Shown here: positions 1 through 8,691 of the stretch, one piece after another
Position numbering within the stretch: the first letter of the stretch is position 1
Layout of the letters: every line of letters starts with the position of its first letter
DNA from: an uncultured Clostridia bacterium
GTDB lineage: Bacteria > Bacillota > Clostridia > Oscillospirales > Oscillospiraceae
Reading direction: 5' to 3'
Assembly: GCA_947644595.1 (NCBI GenBank)
Contig: CANSAE010000003.1
Location: 124,001-188,000, forward strand
Length of the DNA: 64,000 nucleotides
Made by a program: the position numbers and the translations under genes
The notes under the pieces: model-generated
Database searches by the model: none
What the model was told of the DNA's origin: nothing
The model's input: only the letters and a program-made list of their open reading frames with translations

Positions 1-1410
1 GTGGGTACGGAAGTCATCATGCACATCAAGCCCGACGCCGACGGAGAAAAATACTCCGAGTTTATGGACAAGTTCGTTATCCGGGACCTGGTGCAGAAAT
101 ATTCCGATTACATCCGCTGGCCCATCGCCATGGATGTGGAGGACTATCAGTTCGTGGAGTCCGAGGAAAAGGACGACCAGGGCCGGCCCAAGTATGAATA
201 CAAGTGCGAACAGCAGGAAGTGGTCATGAATACCATGGTCCCCATTTGGGAGCGGAGCAAGAGCGAGGTTTCCGATGAGGAGTGCATGGAATACTACAAG
301 AAGATGTTCTATGACCCCGACCTGCCCATCGCGGTCATCCGGGTGAATGCGGAAGGTCTGGTAAATTACCGGGCCATGCTGTTCGTTCCCAGCCGGCCGT
401 CCCAGGATTTTTACAGCCGGGATTTCAAGCCCGGGCTGCGGCTGTATTCCAATGGCGTGATGATCATGGAATACTGCGCGGATATTTTGCCCGATTGCTT
501 CCGGTTCGTCCGGGGCATCGTGGACAGCCCGGATCTGAGCTTGAACATCTCCCGGGAGGTTTTGCAGCACGACCGGCAGTTGAAGGTCATCTCCACCAAC
601 CTGACGAAAAAAGTCAAGAGCGAGCTGAAAAAGCTCATGGAGTCCGACCGGAAGAAGTACGAGGAATTTTACGGGGCCTTCGGGCATCAGCTCAAGTATT
701 CCACGGTGTCTGCGGTGATGGATATGCGGGAAATGGTGCGGGACCTGATTTTGTTCCGGACCGGGCCGGACCGGATGTGCAGTCTGCAGGAGTACGTGGA
801 CAATATGCCGGACGCTCAGGAGCGCATCTATTACGCCTGCGCGGACAACCTGAAAATGGCCATGTCCATGCCCCAGACCGAGCGGGTGAAGCAAAAAGGG
901 TACGAGGTGTTTTACCTCACCGACCCCATGGACGAGTTTGTGATCCAGGCGCTGGAATCTCAGGACGGGAAGTTCTTCCAGAATGTGAGCAAGGGTGATC
1001 TGGGCCTGAGCTCCGAGGAGGAGAAGCAGGAGACCGAGGAGAAGCAGGAGGCTGAAAAGGACCTGCTGGCCTTCGTGAAGGAAACGCTGGACGGTCAGGC
1101 GGCGGATGTGCGGCTGTCCAATGCCCTGGTGTCTCACGCGGTGTGTTTGACCACGGAGGGGCAGATCACGCTGGAAATGGAGCGGTACTTCCGCAGCATC
1201 CCCGGGGATGACGGCACCATCCGGGCCCAGCGGGTACTGGAGCTCAACGCCGGGCACCCTGCCTTTGCCAAGCTGAGGTCCGCTTTTGAGACGGACCGGG
1301 AACGCTGCGGCGAGATGGCCAAAGTCCTGTACGGTATGGCCTGCATGATCGCGGGGATGCCCGTGGATGACCCGGCGGAGTTTTCGGATATCGTCTGCGA
1401 TTTGCTATAA
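1..1410 (+). CDS. htpG: Molecular chaperone HtpG (Hsp90 family), 5' end missing
   Basis: ATP-dependent cytosolic chaperone that acts as a homodimer. The window opens inside the gene: the first visible residues (GTEVIMHIKPD) match the end of the N-terminal ATPase domain, followed by the middle domain (SLNISREVLQHDRQ, a strong Hsp90 signature) and the C-terminal dimerisation domain. About 469 residues are visible of the 620-640 usual for the family, so roughly 160 residues lie upstream. The GTG at position 1 is therefore an internal codon and not a start. A Glu/Lys-rich stretch near residues 337-355 (EEEKQETEEKQEAEK) looks like a flexible linker. The TAA stop is 18 nt before hemW on the same strand, so cotranscription is possible. 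Confidence 0.93.
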   Translation: MGTEVIMHIKPDADGEKYSEFMDKFVIRDLVQKYSDYIRWPIAMDVEDYQFVESEEKDDQGRPKYEYKCEQQEVVMNTMVPIWERSKSEVSDEECMEYYKKMFYDPDLPIAVIRVNAEGLVNYRAMLFVPSRPSQDFYSRDFKPGLRLYSNGVMIMEYCADILPDCFRFVRGIVDSPDLSLNISREVLQHDRQLKVISTNLTKKVKSELKKLMESDRKKYEEFYGAFGHQLKYSTVSAVMDMREMVRDLILFRTGPDRMCSLQEYVDNMPDAQERIYYACADNLKMAMSMPQTERVKQKGYEVFYLTDPMDEFVIQALESQDGKFFQNVSKGDLGLSSEEEKQETEEKQEAEKDLLAFVKETLDGQAADVRLSNALVSHAVCLTTEGQITLEMERYFRSIPGDDGTIRAQRVLELNAGHPAFAKLRSAFETDRERCGEMAKVLYGMACMIAGMPVDDPAEFSDIVCDLL

Positions 1411-1428
1411 ATCAACTGCGAGGCTTTT

Positions 1429-2688
1429 ATGGAAGATAAAACATTAGGCATCTACATTCATATCCCGTTTTGCGCCAGCAAGTGCGGGTACTGCGACTTT
1501 TATTCCTGCGCCGGGGCGGACAAGATGATGGGGAAGTATCAGGAAGCGCTGTTGGCCCATATCAAGGAGAGCCTGCCCCAGATCCAGCGGTATTACATCG
1601 ACTCCGTGTACTTCGGCGGCGGGACCCCCAGTTATTACGGGGCCAAGTACCTGTGCGAGGTCGTTGAGCTGCTGAAATCCAGCGGGAAGCTGCTGCGGGA
1701 AGCGGAGATCACCGTGGAAATGAATCCGGACAGTATGCGGCTGGGGGAACTCAAGCAGCTGCGCCGGGCGGGAGCCAACCGCATTTCCATGGGCGTGCAG
1801 TCTGCCAATGATGAAATTCTGCGCACCATCGGAAGGCGGCACACATACGGCCAAGCCGTGAAAGCATATATGTTTGCAAGGCAGGCCGGTTTTGAGAACG
1901 TCAGCGTGGATTTGATTTACGGGCTGCCCGGGCAGACAAAAGAGGATTGGGCGGATACCCTGTCCAAGGTCATCGGCTGGAACCCGGAGCACATCTCCTG
2001 CTATGGGCTGAAGCTGGAAGAGGGGACTGCCATGTATGAGGTATACCACGATACGCCGGCCATCCCCGACGACGATATGCAGGCGGACCTGTATATCTAT
2101 GCCAGCGAATTGCTGGAACGGTACGGCTACCGGCGGTACGAGATCTCCAACTTCTGTCATAAGGGCTATGAGTCCCGGCACAATCTGAAGTACTGGAAAT
2201 TACAAGACTACATGGGCTTCGGCCCCGGGGCCCACTCTTGTGTGGAAAACCTGCGGTACAGCTATGTGCGGGACCTGCAGAAGTATATCACCGGGGTGCT
2301 CACAGGACGGCCTGTTCTGGCCGAGCGGGAGGAAATTTCCGGTATTGAACGGGCTTATGAGTATCTGATGCTGGGGATGCGGACCGCGTCCGGAATTTCG
2401 GAAAAGGAGTACAGCCGGCAGCTGCGGTCCGACTTTGCGCCGCTGCTTTCTAAACTGGAGCTGTTCCGGGACAAAGGCTGGGTGGAAAACAACGGCAGCC
2501 GGTGGGCGTTTACCACCTCCGGATTTCTGCTCTCTAATCTGCTGATTGGAGAGCTTTTGGAGGTGCAGGCGCAGCAAAATGCCATGGGTATCCCCTATTT
2601 GCAGCAGGTGCTGGATTCCATGGATAGGGAAGAGCTGCCCATGGGGGAAGAGGAATCCTTCCTGCGGGAAGTTATGGGAAATGCGTGA
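1429..2688 (+). CDS. hemW: Radical SAM protein HemW (coproporphyrinogen III oxidase-like)
   Basis: Radical SAM protein of the HemN/HemW group. HemW proteins are now regarded as haem chaperones rather than true coproporphyrinogen oxidases. The 4Fe-4S motif C15-x3-C19-x2-C22 (HIPFCASKCGYCDFYS) sits at the N-terminus, followed by the SAM-binding GGGTPS motif near residues 64-69, and a HemN C-terminal domain. The 419-residue length is normal for HemW. The cysteine next to the cluster in true HemN (CxxxCxxCxC) is replaced by Phe (CDF), which favours HemW. The ATG start has a weak GCGAGG 10 nt upstream. The gene is followed closely by the vanW-type gene. Confidence 0.9.
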   Translation: MEDKTLGIYIHIPFCASKCGYCDFYSCAGADKMMGKYQEALLAHIKESLPQIQRYYIDSVYFGGGTPSYYGAKYLCEVVELLKSSGKLLREAEITVEMNPDSMRLGELKQLRRAGANRISMGVQSANDEILRTIGRRHTYGQAVKAYMFARQAGFENVSVDLIYGLPGQTKEDWADTLSKVIGWNPEHISCYGLKLEEGTAMYEVYHDTPAIPDDDMQADLYIYASELLERYGYRRYEISNFCHKGYESRHNLKYWKLQDYMGFGPGAHSCVENLRYSYVRDLQKYITGVLTGRPVLAEREEISGIERAYEYLMLGMRTASGISEKEYSRQLRSDFAPLLSKLELFRDKGWVENNGSRWAFTTSGFLLSNLLIGELLEVQAQQNAMGIPYLQQVLDSMDREELPMGEEESFLREVMGNA

Positions 2689-2704
2689 GGGACGATCAAA
2701 TAGT

Positions 2705-4447
2705 ATGAAACAAAGAAGAAAGCAGGAAACCGGACAGTTTCCGGCTGTGCCGGCGGCAGTTCCGCCGAGAAAATCCCGGAAGGGGCTCATTGCCGGGGGT
2801 GTCATCGGGGGTATTTTGCTGCTGGCGGCGGCGCTGTTCGGCGTGGCGGTGGTGTGCGTGGGAAACGTGGAGACCGTGTATCCCAACGTGTCCATTGGCG
2901 GCGTGCCCCTGGGGGGACAGTATTATGACGAGGCGGTTATTTCCATGGACCTGGCCGGGTGGCACAAGATCGAGGCCCCGGCGGTGACCGTGGATATCCC
3001 CGGCGGGGGGTTTTCCGTAAGTTATGCCCAGGCGGGCATGGTATGCGACGGGGAGACCGCCGCGCAGATCGCTTATGATTACGGACGGTCCGGGAACGCG
3101 GTTTCCAGTACGCTGACCTATCTGCGGTGCCTGGTCTCCGGCAAGGACCTGACGGAAGAAGTGTTCGGCCCAGTGGACGAGGACCTTATTGAGGGTATCG
3201 TACAGGTGGGGGTCGCCGAGGCCCAGGCCAATCTGCTGGACGATGTGGAAATCGACGTGGAGGCCGGGACCGTGACGGTCATCAAGGGCGCCAGCTACAT
3301 CCATTTGGATGCCGGCGAGGTGTTTGAACTGGTCATCAGGGCCATCAAGGGCGCGGAGTTCGGGACCGTCACCTACGAGCCGGAGACGGTGTCCGAGACC
3401 GAGCTGGATGTGCCCCAGCTCCGGGAACAGATCTGCGCGGAGAAAAAGGATGCTTACTATGACAAGGGGACCGACTCCATCATTCCGGAGGTGGTGGGTA
3501 TCGATTTCCAGCCCGGGGACGCGAAAAGCGCCTGGGACACGGCTCAGCTCGGCGCGCCGGTGACGATCCCGGTGACAGTGGATATGCCGGAAGTGACGAA
3601 GGAATCCCTGGAGGCCCTGCTGTTCAGTACGGTGCTGGCGGAAAAGGGGACCAGTCTTGCCGGGAGCAGCTCCAACCGTATCAACAATGTGGAAAAGGCC
3701 GCGGCCGCGCTCAACGGTATTGTGCTCATGCCCGGGGAGCAGTTGTCCTATAACGAGGCCCTGGGACAGCGCACCAAGGAAAACGGCTATCTGGCCGCCG
3801 GGGCGTATGCCAACGGGGCTGTGGTGCAGGAAATCGGCGGCGGTATCTGCCAGGTGTCGTCCACCTTATATTACTGCACCCTTCAGGCCAACCTGCAAAT
3901 CGATAAGCGGACCTGTCACTACTTCCCGGTGGGCTATCTGCCCCCCGGCTTTGACGCCACGGTGAGCTGGACAAATCCCGACTTCAAGTTCACCAACGAC
4001 CGGGAATATCCCATCCGCATCACCGCGTGGGTGGAAGATGGGCAGGTGTTCGTGAAAATCGAGGGTACCGACGACGGGACCTATGTGGAATTGAAAAATT
4101 CCTCCTGGCTCATGTATACCAACGACGAGTTCCCCGAGGTGGCCACGGGCTATAAGGCCCAGGCGTACCGGTGGGTATATGACAGTAAGACTGGGGAACT
4201 CATCGAGAAAAAAAGCGAGGGCGTGAGTACGTACAATTACCATGCGGAGGATATCAAGTATCCTGAGCCGGAGCCCTCTCCCGAGCCGACCCCGGAGCCT
4301 ACGACGGACCCGGTGTTCGACCCCTGGGCGCCCACGCCCACCCCGGACCCCACCGTGCCCCCGGACCCGGCGGCCACGCCGTCGCCGGAACCGACACCGG
4401 AACCCACGCCGGAGACCGGCACGGAAACTGACGATACCACCCCGTAA
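2705..4447 (+). CDS. VanW-domain membrane-anchored protein with Pro-rich tail
   Basis: Predicted cell-surface protein of about 580 residues. A basic N-terminus (MKQRRKQE) precedes one membrane segment (about residues 25-50, GLIAGGVIGGILLLAA), then a YoaR-like putative peptidoglycan-binding region, then a VanW domain (about residues 320-470, including GEQLSYNEALG and QEIGGGICQVSSTLYY). The last 60 residues are a Pro/Glu/Thr repeat (PEPSPEPTPEP), typical of a wall-spanning spacer. The family is linked to the cell wall and accessory vancomycin-resistance loci, but its biochemical activity is unknown and no van genes are nearby. I chose ATG 2705 because it begins at the basic/hydrophobic signal; upstream in-frame codons overlap hemW. 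metG follows after 27 nt. Confidence 0.85.
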   Translation: MKQRRKQETGQFPAVPAAVPPRKSRKGLIAGGVIGGILLLAAALFGVAVVCVGNVETVYPNVSIGGVPLGGQYYDEAVISMDLAGWHKIEAPAVTVDIPGGGFSVSYAQAGMVCDGETAAQIAYDYGRSGNAVSSTLTYLRCLVSGKDLTEEVFGPVDEDLIEGIVQVGVAEAQANLLDDVEIDVEAGTVTVIKGASYIHLDAGEVFELVIRAIKGAEFGTVTYEPETVSETELDVPQLREQICAEKKDAYYDKGTDSIIPEVVGIDFQPGDAKSAWDTAQLGAPVTIPVTVDMPEVTKESLEALLFSTVLAEKGTSLAGSSSNRINNVEKAAAALNGIVLMPGEQLSYNEALGQRTKENGYLAAGAYANGAVVQEIGGGICQVSSTLYYCTLQANLQIDKRTCHYFPVGYLPPGFDATVSWTNPDFKFTNDREYPIRITAWVEDGQVFVKIEGTDDGTYVELKNSSWLMYTNDEFPEVATGYKAQAYRWVYDSKTGELIEKKSEGVSTYNYHAEDIKYPEPEPSPEPTPEPTTDPVFDPWAPTPTPDPTVPPDPAATPSPEPTPEPTPETGTETDDTTP

Positions 4448-4474
4448 AGAGAAAGAGATGCAAGGAGTTTGACC

Positions 4475-6454
4475 ATGGAACACAAAGGAAGCTTTTATAT
4501 CACCACCCCCATTTACTACCCCTCGGATAAACTGCACATCGGGCACACCTACTGCACCGTGGCCACGGATGCGTTCGCCCGGTATAAGCGGTTGTGCGGC
4601 TACGATGTGATGTTTTTGACTGGCACCGACGAGCACGGGCAGAAAATCGAGACCAAGGCCAGGGAAGCCGGCATCACTCCCAAAGAGTTCGTGGACCGCA
4701 TCGTGGAAGGCGAGCGGGGGGTGAAGGACCTGTGGAAGCTGATGAACATCTCCAACGACCGCTTCATCCGCACTACGGACGATTATCACGTTTCTGCCGT
4801 GCAGCGGATTTTTAAGAAGATGTACGACAACGGGGACATCTACAAGGGAAAGTACGTGGGGAAATACTGCACCCCCTGCGAGAGCTTTTGGACCGAGACC
4901 CAGCTGGTGGACGGCAAGTGCCCCGACTGCGGCCGGGAGGTGGTGGACGCGGAGGAGGAGGCCTATTTCTTCCGCCTGTCCAAGTACGCCGACCGGGTAC
5001 AGGACTTGCTGGAAAACACTGATTTCCTGGAGCCTCGCAGCCGGGTGAACGAGATGGTCAACAACTTCATCAAGCCCGGATTGGAGGACCTTTGCGTGTC
5101 CCGCACCAGCTTTTCCTGGGGTATCCCTGTGGACTTTGACCCGGGTCATGTGGTCTATGTCTGGGTGGACGCGCTGACGAACTATATCACCGCCCTGGGC
5201 TATGAAAACGACCGCTACGACGAGTATGGCGAGTACTGGCCCGGCGTGAACATCGTGGGCAAGGAAATTGTACGCTTCCATTCCATCATCTGGCCCGCCA
5301 TGCTCATGAGTTTGGGCGAGCCCCTGCCGAAAAAGGTGTTTGGCCACGGCTGGCTGTTGTTGGATGGCGGCAAGATGAGCAAGAGCAAGGGCAATGTGGT
5401 GGACCCGTATATCCTGGCGGAGATGTTTGGCGTGGACGCCCTGCGCTTCTTCCTGCTGCGGACGTTCCCCTTTGGGTCGGACGGAAACTTCTCCAATGAG
5501 CTGCTGATCCAGACCATCAACACGGACCTGGCCAACGATCTGGGCAATCTGGTCAGCCGCACCACCGCCATGGTGGAGAAATACTTCAGCGGCGCGCTGC
5601 CGGAAGGATGTAAGTCCTGCGCCGTGCCGACGGAAGCGGACGGGGAACTGCTTTCCATGGCCTCCGCCCTGCGGGGCAAGTACGAGGCGGAGATGGACGC
5701 TTACGCCCCCCACAAGGCGCTGGAAGAGGTGTTCAAGGTCATTCAGCGGGCCAACAAGTATATCGACGAAAATGCCCCCTGGGCCTTGGCAAAGGATATG
5801 GACGCCAACGGTCCGCGGCTGGCCCATGTGCTGTACAACCTGCTGGAGGCCACCCGCATCTGCGGGATTTTGCTGACCCCCTTCATGCCTGAGAGCATGG
5901 ACAAGCTGTTTACGCAAATCGGCGCCTGCGAAGCCTGTCGGACCTGGGACAGCGCCGCTGTTTGGGACAGCCGGAGCGAGACTTCACCGGTGACCAAGGG
6001 CGACAGCCTCTTCCCCCGCATCGACCTGGACAAGGCGCTGGAGGAACTGGACGCGGCCCAGGAAGCCGCCCGGAAGGCCGGCCTGCCGGACATCGAGCTG
6101 GAGCCGCAACTTACCGAGAAGGTGGATTTCGACACCTTCTGCAAGTCCGACTTCCGCGTGGTGAAGGTCAAGGCCTGCGAAGCGGTGAAGAAAAGCGAGA
6201 AACTGCTGAAGTTCACCCTGGACGACGGCACCGGTACAGACCGGCAGATCTTGTCCGGCATCCACAAGTGGTACGAACCGGAGGACCTCATCGGCAAAAC
6301 GCTGGTGGCCATCGTGAATCTGCCGCCCCGCAAGATGATGGGTCAGGAAAGTAACGGCATGATCATTTCCGCCGTCCACACGGAAAAGGGCGAGGAGGTT
6401 TTGCACCTGCTGATGGTGGATGACAGCATCCCCGCCGGCGCAAAGCTGTGCTGA
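4475..6454 (+). CDS. metG: Methionyl-tRNA synthetase
   Basis: Charges tRNA-Met with methionine in the cytosol. Class I motifs are present: HIGH at residues 21-24 and KMSKS at 300-304. A zinc-binding insertion carries CTPC and CPDC (about residues 131-150). The C-terminal 110 residues form a Trbp111-type tRNA-binding domain (FDTFCKSDFRVVKV onwards), so this is the long dimeric form of 659 residues. ATG 4475 is chosen because AAGGAG lies 7 nt upstream; a TTG two codons earlier lacks correct spacing. Last gene of the plus-strand run, followed by a strong terminator. Confidence 0.96.
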   Translation: MEHKGSFYITTPIYYPSDKLHIGHTYCTVATDAFARYKRLCGYDVMFLTGTDEHGQKIETKAREAGITPKEFVDRIVEGERGVKDLWKLMNISNDRFIRTTDDYHVSAVQRIFKKMYDNGDIYKGKYVGKYCTPCESFWTETQLVDGKCPDCGREVVDAEEEAYFFRLSKYADRVQDLLENTDFLEPRSRVNEMVNNFIKPGLEDLCVSRTSFSWGIPVDFDPGHVVYVWVDALTNYITALGYENDRYDEYGEYWPGVNIVGKEIVRFHSIIWPAMLMSLGEPLPKKVFGHGWLLLDGGKMSKSKGNVVDPYILAEMFGVDALRFFLLRTFPFGSDGNFSNELLIQTINTDLANDLGNLVSRTTAMVEKYFSGALPEGCKSCAVPTEADGELLSMASALRGKYEAEMDAYAPHKALEEVFKVIQRANKYIDENAPWALAKDMDANGPRLAHVLYNLLEATRICGILLTPFMPESMDKLFTQIGACEACRTWDSAAVWDSRSETSPVTKGDSLFPRIDLDKALEELDAAQEAARKAGLPDIELEPQLTEKVDFDTFCKSDFRVVKVKACEAVKKSEKLLKFTLDDGTGTDRQILSGIHKWYEPEDLIGKTLVAIVNLPPRKMMGQESNGMIISAVHTEKGEEVLHLLMVDDSIPAGAKLC

Positions 6455-6457
6455 ATG

Positions 6458-6494
6458 TAAAAATCCCGGAGCCGAAAAGCTCCGGGATTTTTTG
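6458..6494 (+). terminator. Intrinsic terminator after metG
   Basis: GC-rich stem AATCCCGGAGC / GCTCCGGGATT with a short loop, followed by TTTTTT. Lies 4 nt after the metG stop; it also faces the end of the minus-strand RHH gene. Confidence 0.9.
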
Positions 6495-6500
6495 ATAGGG

Positions 6501-6686
6501 TCAGTCCTCTTCGAAAATAATCGTACCGTGGGCCGCTTCCCATGCGGCTACATGATGAATGATGAGCTGCTCAATCTCTTTATTTGCCGAACGTCCGTTG
6601 TATTCTGCAATATATTTTAGTTTTTTCATCAGCTCTTTCGGGACCCGCAGTCCGTACTGCGGGTTTTTGTAGGTCCCTGCCGGCAT
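6501..6686 (-). CDS. Arc-like ribbon-helix-helix DNA-binding protein
   Basis: A 61-residue protein resembling the Arc/MetJ ribbon-helix-helix fold: a beta strand PQYGLRVPKEL, then helices KKLKYIAEYNGRSANKEIEQLIIHHV. Proteins of this size usually bind short palindromes as dimers and repress their own operon. It is divergent from a 57-residue ORF across a 131-bp AT-rich region containing four TTGTCA/TGACAA-type half-sites, consistent with a two-gene regulatory module of mobile or toxin-antitoxin type (inference). The ATG is preceded on the minus strand by GGAGGGG, about 7 nt away. Confidence 0.75.
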   Translation of the reverse strand: MPAGTYKNPQYGLRVPKELMKKLKYIAEYNGRSANKEIEQLIIHHVAAWEAAHGTIIFEED

Positions 6687-6817
6687 AATACCCCTCCAAT
6701 TGTTGTCAAATTGGTATTATTATAGCACCTAACTTTGTCAATTTCCTATATTGACAACTAATAGTTACCTATTATAAAATATAGCCACCATAATGACAAC
6801 TATGTGGAGGCGGTTAT
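6687..6817. promoter_or_regulatory. Divergent promoter/operator region of the RHH module
   Basis: AT-rich intergenic DNA between two divergent small genes. Half-sites TTGTCAAATTGG (near 6703), TTGTCAATTTCC (near 6735), TTGACAACTAA (near 6754) and ATGACAACTATG (near 6791) recur at irregular spacing in both orientations. The arrangement suits cooperative binding by RHH dimers. A TATTATTATAG stretch near 6715 could supply the minus-strand -10. Confidence 0.5.
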
Positions 6818-6991
6818 ATGAGAGACAGTGGGTTTTGGGAGAATATTTTTGTGGTTGCGCTCATACTGGATTTGCTGGATGGGCTTGCGCTTGATGCAGT
6901 GGAGGGACTGCGCGAACAGCTGCGCCGCATTTCTTATGAACTGTGGGAGCAGCTCCCGCAGCGATTCGTTATAGAGTTTCATGACGAATAA
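6818..6991 (+). CDS. Small hypothetical protein (57 aa)
   Basis: Short ORF starting MRDSGFWENIFVVALILDLL and ending VIEFHDE. TGGAGG lies 8 nt before the ATG, and a strong terminator begins right after the TAA, so it looks like a real gene. It has a hydrophobic N-terminal stretch followed by an amphipathic helix (EGLREQLRRISYELWEQL). I do not recognise the family. Its divergent RHH neighbour suggests it is the effector or partner of a small two-gene module. Confidence 0.55.
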   Translation: MRDSGFWENIFVVALILDLLDGLALDAVEGLREQLRRISYELWEQLPQRFVIEFHDE

Positions 6992-6992
6992 A

Positions 6993-7022
6993 AAACCACC
7001 CCAAATCGGGGTGGTTTTTGTT
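6993..7022 (+). terminator. Intrinsic terminator of the 57-aa gene
   Basis: Stem AAACCACCCC / GGGGTGGTTT with loop AAATC, then a T-run. Immediately follows the TAA at 6989-6991. Confidence 0.85.
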
Positions 7023-7040
7023 TGCCGTGATTGGGTTTTC

Positions 7041-7205
7041 GCCGTAGGGGCGGGTTCCAAACCCGCCCGATTTTTCAGAACCGTTCTCTTTTGCGAAAAA
7101 GAGAACGGTTCCGAACCTCCAAGAGAAATCGCTGGGGTGTTCCGTTTCGCCCCAGACCCCCCAACGGCACAAAGGGCTCCCGCCCTTTGGAATCCCATGG
7201 AAGTC
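7041..7205. repeat. Dispersed intergenic repeat, copy 1 (inverted relative to copy at 57 kb)
   Basis: Composite of a palindrome GGGCGGGTT-CCA-AACCCGCCC (7048-7068), an AACCGTTCTCTTTT / AAAAGAGAACGGTT hairpin (7079-7110), and a GC-rich block running to about 7200. The reverse complement aligns with 56950-57080 over more than 100 bp. No transposase or coding signal is present. It occupies most of the 243-bp gap before the cysteine hydrolase gene. Confidence 0.7.
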
Positions 7206-7234
7206 GCAGTACGGTCAAATGCAGGGGCGCCGCG

Positions 7235-7768
7235 CTATTTTCGGTTCGTCACCGTGATTTGCAGGCCCTCCATCACGTCCAGGGCCTTTTCGTTCATGGC
7301 CGGGTCGGCGCAGGCGGTGCAGGATGCGTCTACGATGATCTCTGCTTCCGGCAGAGCTGTTTTCAAAAGCACCGCGTTGGTCAGTACACAGATGTTGGAT
7401 ACCAGTCCCACCAGCTCTATCTGCTCAAATTGCTCTTCCTCGGCGATTTCCATGAGCTCAATCGAACCGAAGGTGGGCTTTTCGATGACCAGATCCCGGG
7501 CACCGCAGGCTTCGGCGGTGAGGCCGTAGACCTCCCAGCCTTCGGTGTCCCGGATACAGTGGGGGATGGGCAGCTTGCGCCCCTCCTGGGTTTTGGCGTA
7601 GGTTTTGCCGTGGGTGTCCTGAGTGTAGATGACCGCCGCATCCTTTTCCTTGTGGTAGGCCGCGACCTTTTTCGCGATGGCCGCGTCGAGCAGTTCCGCA
7701 CCGGGAAAGCCCAGTGCGCCGTTGATGAAGTCTTTTTGATAGTCCACCACGACCAAGAGTTTTTTCAT
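7235..7768 (-). CDS. Isochorismatase-like cysteine hydrolase (nicotinamidase-related)
   Basis: 177-residue cytosolic amidohydrolase of the isochorismatase superfamily. Visible signatures are the catalytic Asp in LLVVVDYQKDF (D9), the metal-site-like TQDTH, PIPHC, the Lys in IEKPTFGS, and the nucleophile Cys in LVSNICVLTN. The DxH and PxHC pattern is closest to nicotinamidases, so release of nicotinate from nicotinamide is a possible role; the exact substrate cannot be assigned. The ATG at 7766-7768 overlaps the stop of the PAP2 gene by 4 nt (ATGA), indicating translational coupling as the last gene of a five-gene operon. Confidence 0.8.
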   Translation of the reverse strand: MKKLLVVVDYQKDFINGALGFPGAELLDAAIAKKVAAYHKEKDAAVIYTQDTHGKTYAKTQEGRKLPIPHCIRDTEGWEVYGLTAEACGARDLVIEKPTFGSIELMEIAEEEQFEQIELVGLVSNICVLTNAVLLKTALPEAEIIVDASCTACADPAMNEKALDVMEGLQITVTNRK

Positions 7769-8691
7769 GTGCGGTTCTCCTTTCCCCATCCGGCGAACCA
7801 CCGGAAGGTCATGGGCCACAAAATGCCCGCGAACAAAATGACGATGCCGTACCGCACGCCGTGGGCGATGAGACTGCCGCCGAATAGGGCCAGCAGTGGG
7901 GCTTTCAGTACGGCTTTCAGCGCCAGCGTCAGGGCCAGACCCACGGCGACTTTTACCATCTGGGCGGGAAGAGGCGCTTTTGTCGGCCATTGCAGTTTGG
8001 TGCGGTCCAGATGGAACACGATCAGCAGGCCCAGGGAGCAGAACACCATCATATACCCGTTTTTCAGGCCTTCCTCGTAGTTGGACAGGTCCAAATCGGC
8101 GGGGAAGTGATAGGTCCGCACGAAGGCCACGAACAGGGCCGCACCCAGCACGAACAGGGCATACAGGCTGTACAGCGGCGTGGGGTTTTCCTCCATTTTG
8201 TCAAACAGGGGGTACAGCACCAGCACCAAAATGATGCCCAGCACGAAGGACACCCCTACGTCCAGCGGTGTGTGCACACCCAGATACATCCGGGAAATTG
8301 CCGTCAGGCAGATGCCGAGGATCAGCAGGGCCTGCAGCCACCGTCGCTTCGTGTACCGCGCCGGCGCGCCCAGGGCGGCGAAGACGTTCTGCGTGTGGCC
8401 GCTGGGGAAGGAATAGCCCGTGGCCGCCGCCCGGGCGGACTCCACGATGGTGAAGCTCGGATCCTTCACCCAGGGCCGGGGGATGCGGAACCAGAGTTTC
8501 AAAAACTGGTTGACGATGATGCCCGCGAAGCCCACGGTCATCATGTAGTACCCCTCTTTTTTGTCCACGCACCAAAACACGATGATGGCCGCGGCCAGGA
8601 ATACCGTCTCTCCGCCCAGCTCCGTAATGAGTTGCATCACGGTGTTGAGAAACGGGGTGCGGATGCTCTCAAAGAAATACAACAGGTCCAT
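7765..8691 (-). CDS. PAP2-family membrane phosphatase
   Basis: 308-residue integral membrane protein with the three PAP2 phosphatase motifs: a KLWFRIPRPW segment (motif 1), YSFPSGHTQN (motif 2) and SRMYLGVHTPLDV (motif 3). These proteins dephosphorylate lipid phosphates such as undecaprenyl diphosphate or phosphatidate at the membrane surface. A C-terminal extension of about 120 residues adds further membrane segments, longer than minimal PAP2 enzymes. The start codon directly abuts the TAA of the upstream EamA gene. Confidence 0.88.
   Translation of the reverse strand: MDLLYFFESIRTPFLNTVMQLITELGGETVFLAAAIIVFWCVDKKEGYYMMTVGFAGIIVNQFLKLWFRIPRPWVKDPSFTIVESARAAATGYSFPSGHTQNVFAALGAPARYTKRRWLQALLILGICLTAISRMYLGVHTPLDVGVSFVLGIILVLVLYPLFDKMEENPTPLYSLYALFVLGAALFVAFVRTYHFPADLDLSNYEEGLKNGYMMVFCSLGLLIVFHLDRTKLQWPTKAPLPAQMVKVAVGLALTLALKAVLKAPLLALFGGSLIAHGVRYGIVILFAGILWPMTFRWFAGWGKENRT

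Noticed and set aside
19..1410. Internal ATG codons as a start for htpG
   Set aside because: The N-terminal sequence at the window edge already matches the inside of the ATPase domain, so the gene is simply cut.
2546..2704. N-terminal extension of the VanW-domain protein
   Set aside because: Overlaps the 3' end of hemW in another frame and would bury the signal-anchor; ATG 2705 fits better.
3866..5917. 683-codon open frame on the minus strand
   Set aside because: Lies fully antisense to the vanW-type gene and metG; composition is His/Gly/Val-rich shadow coding of a GC-rich gene and matches no family.
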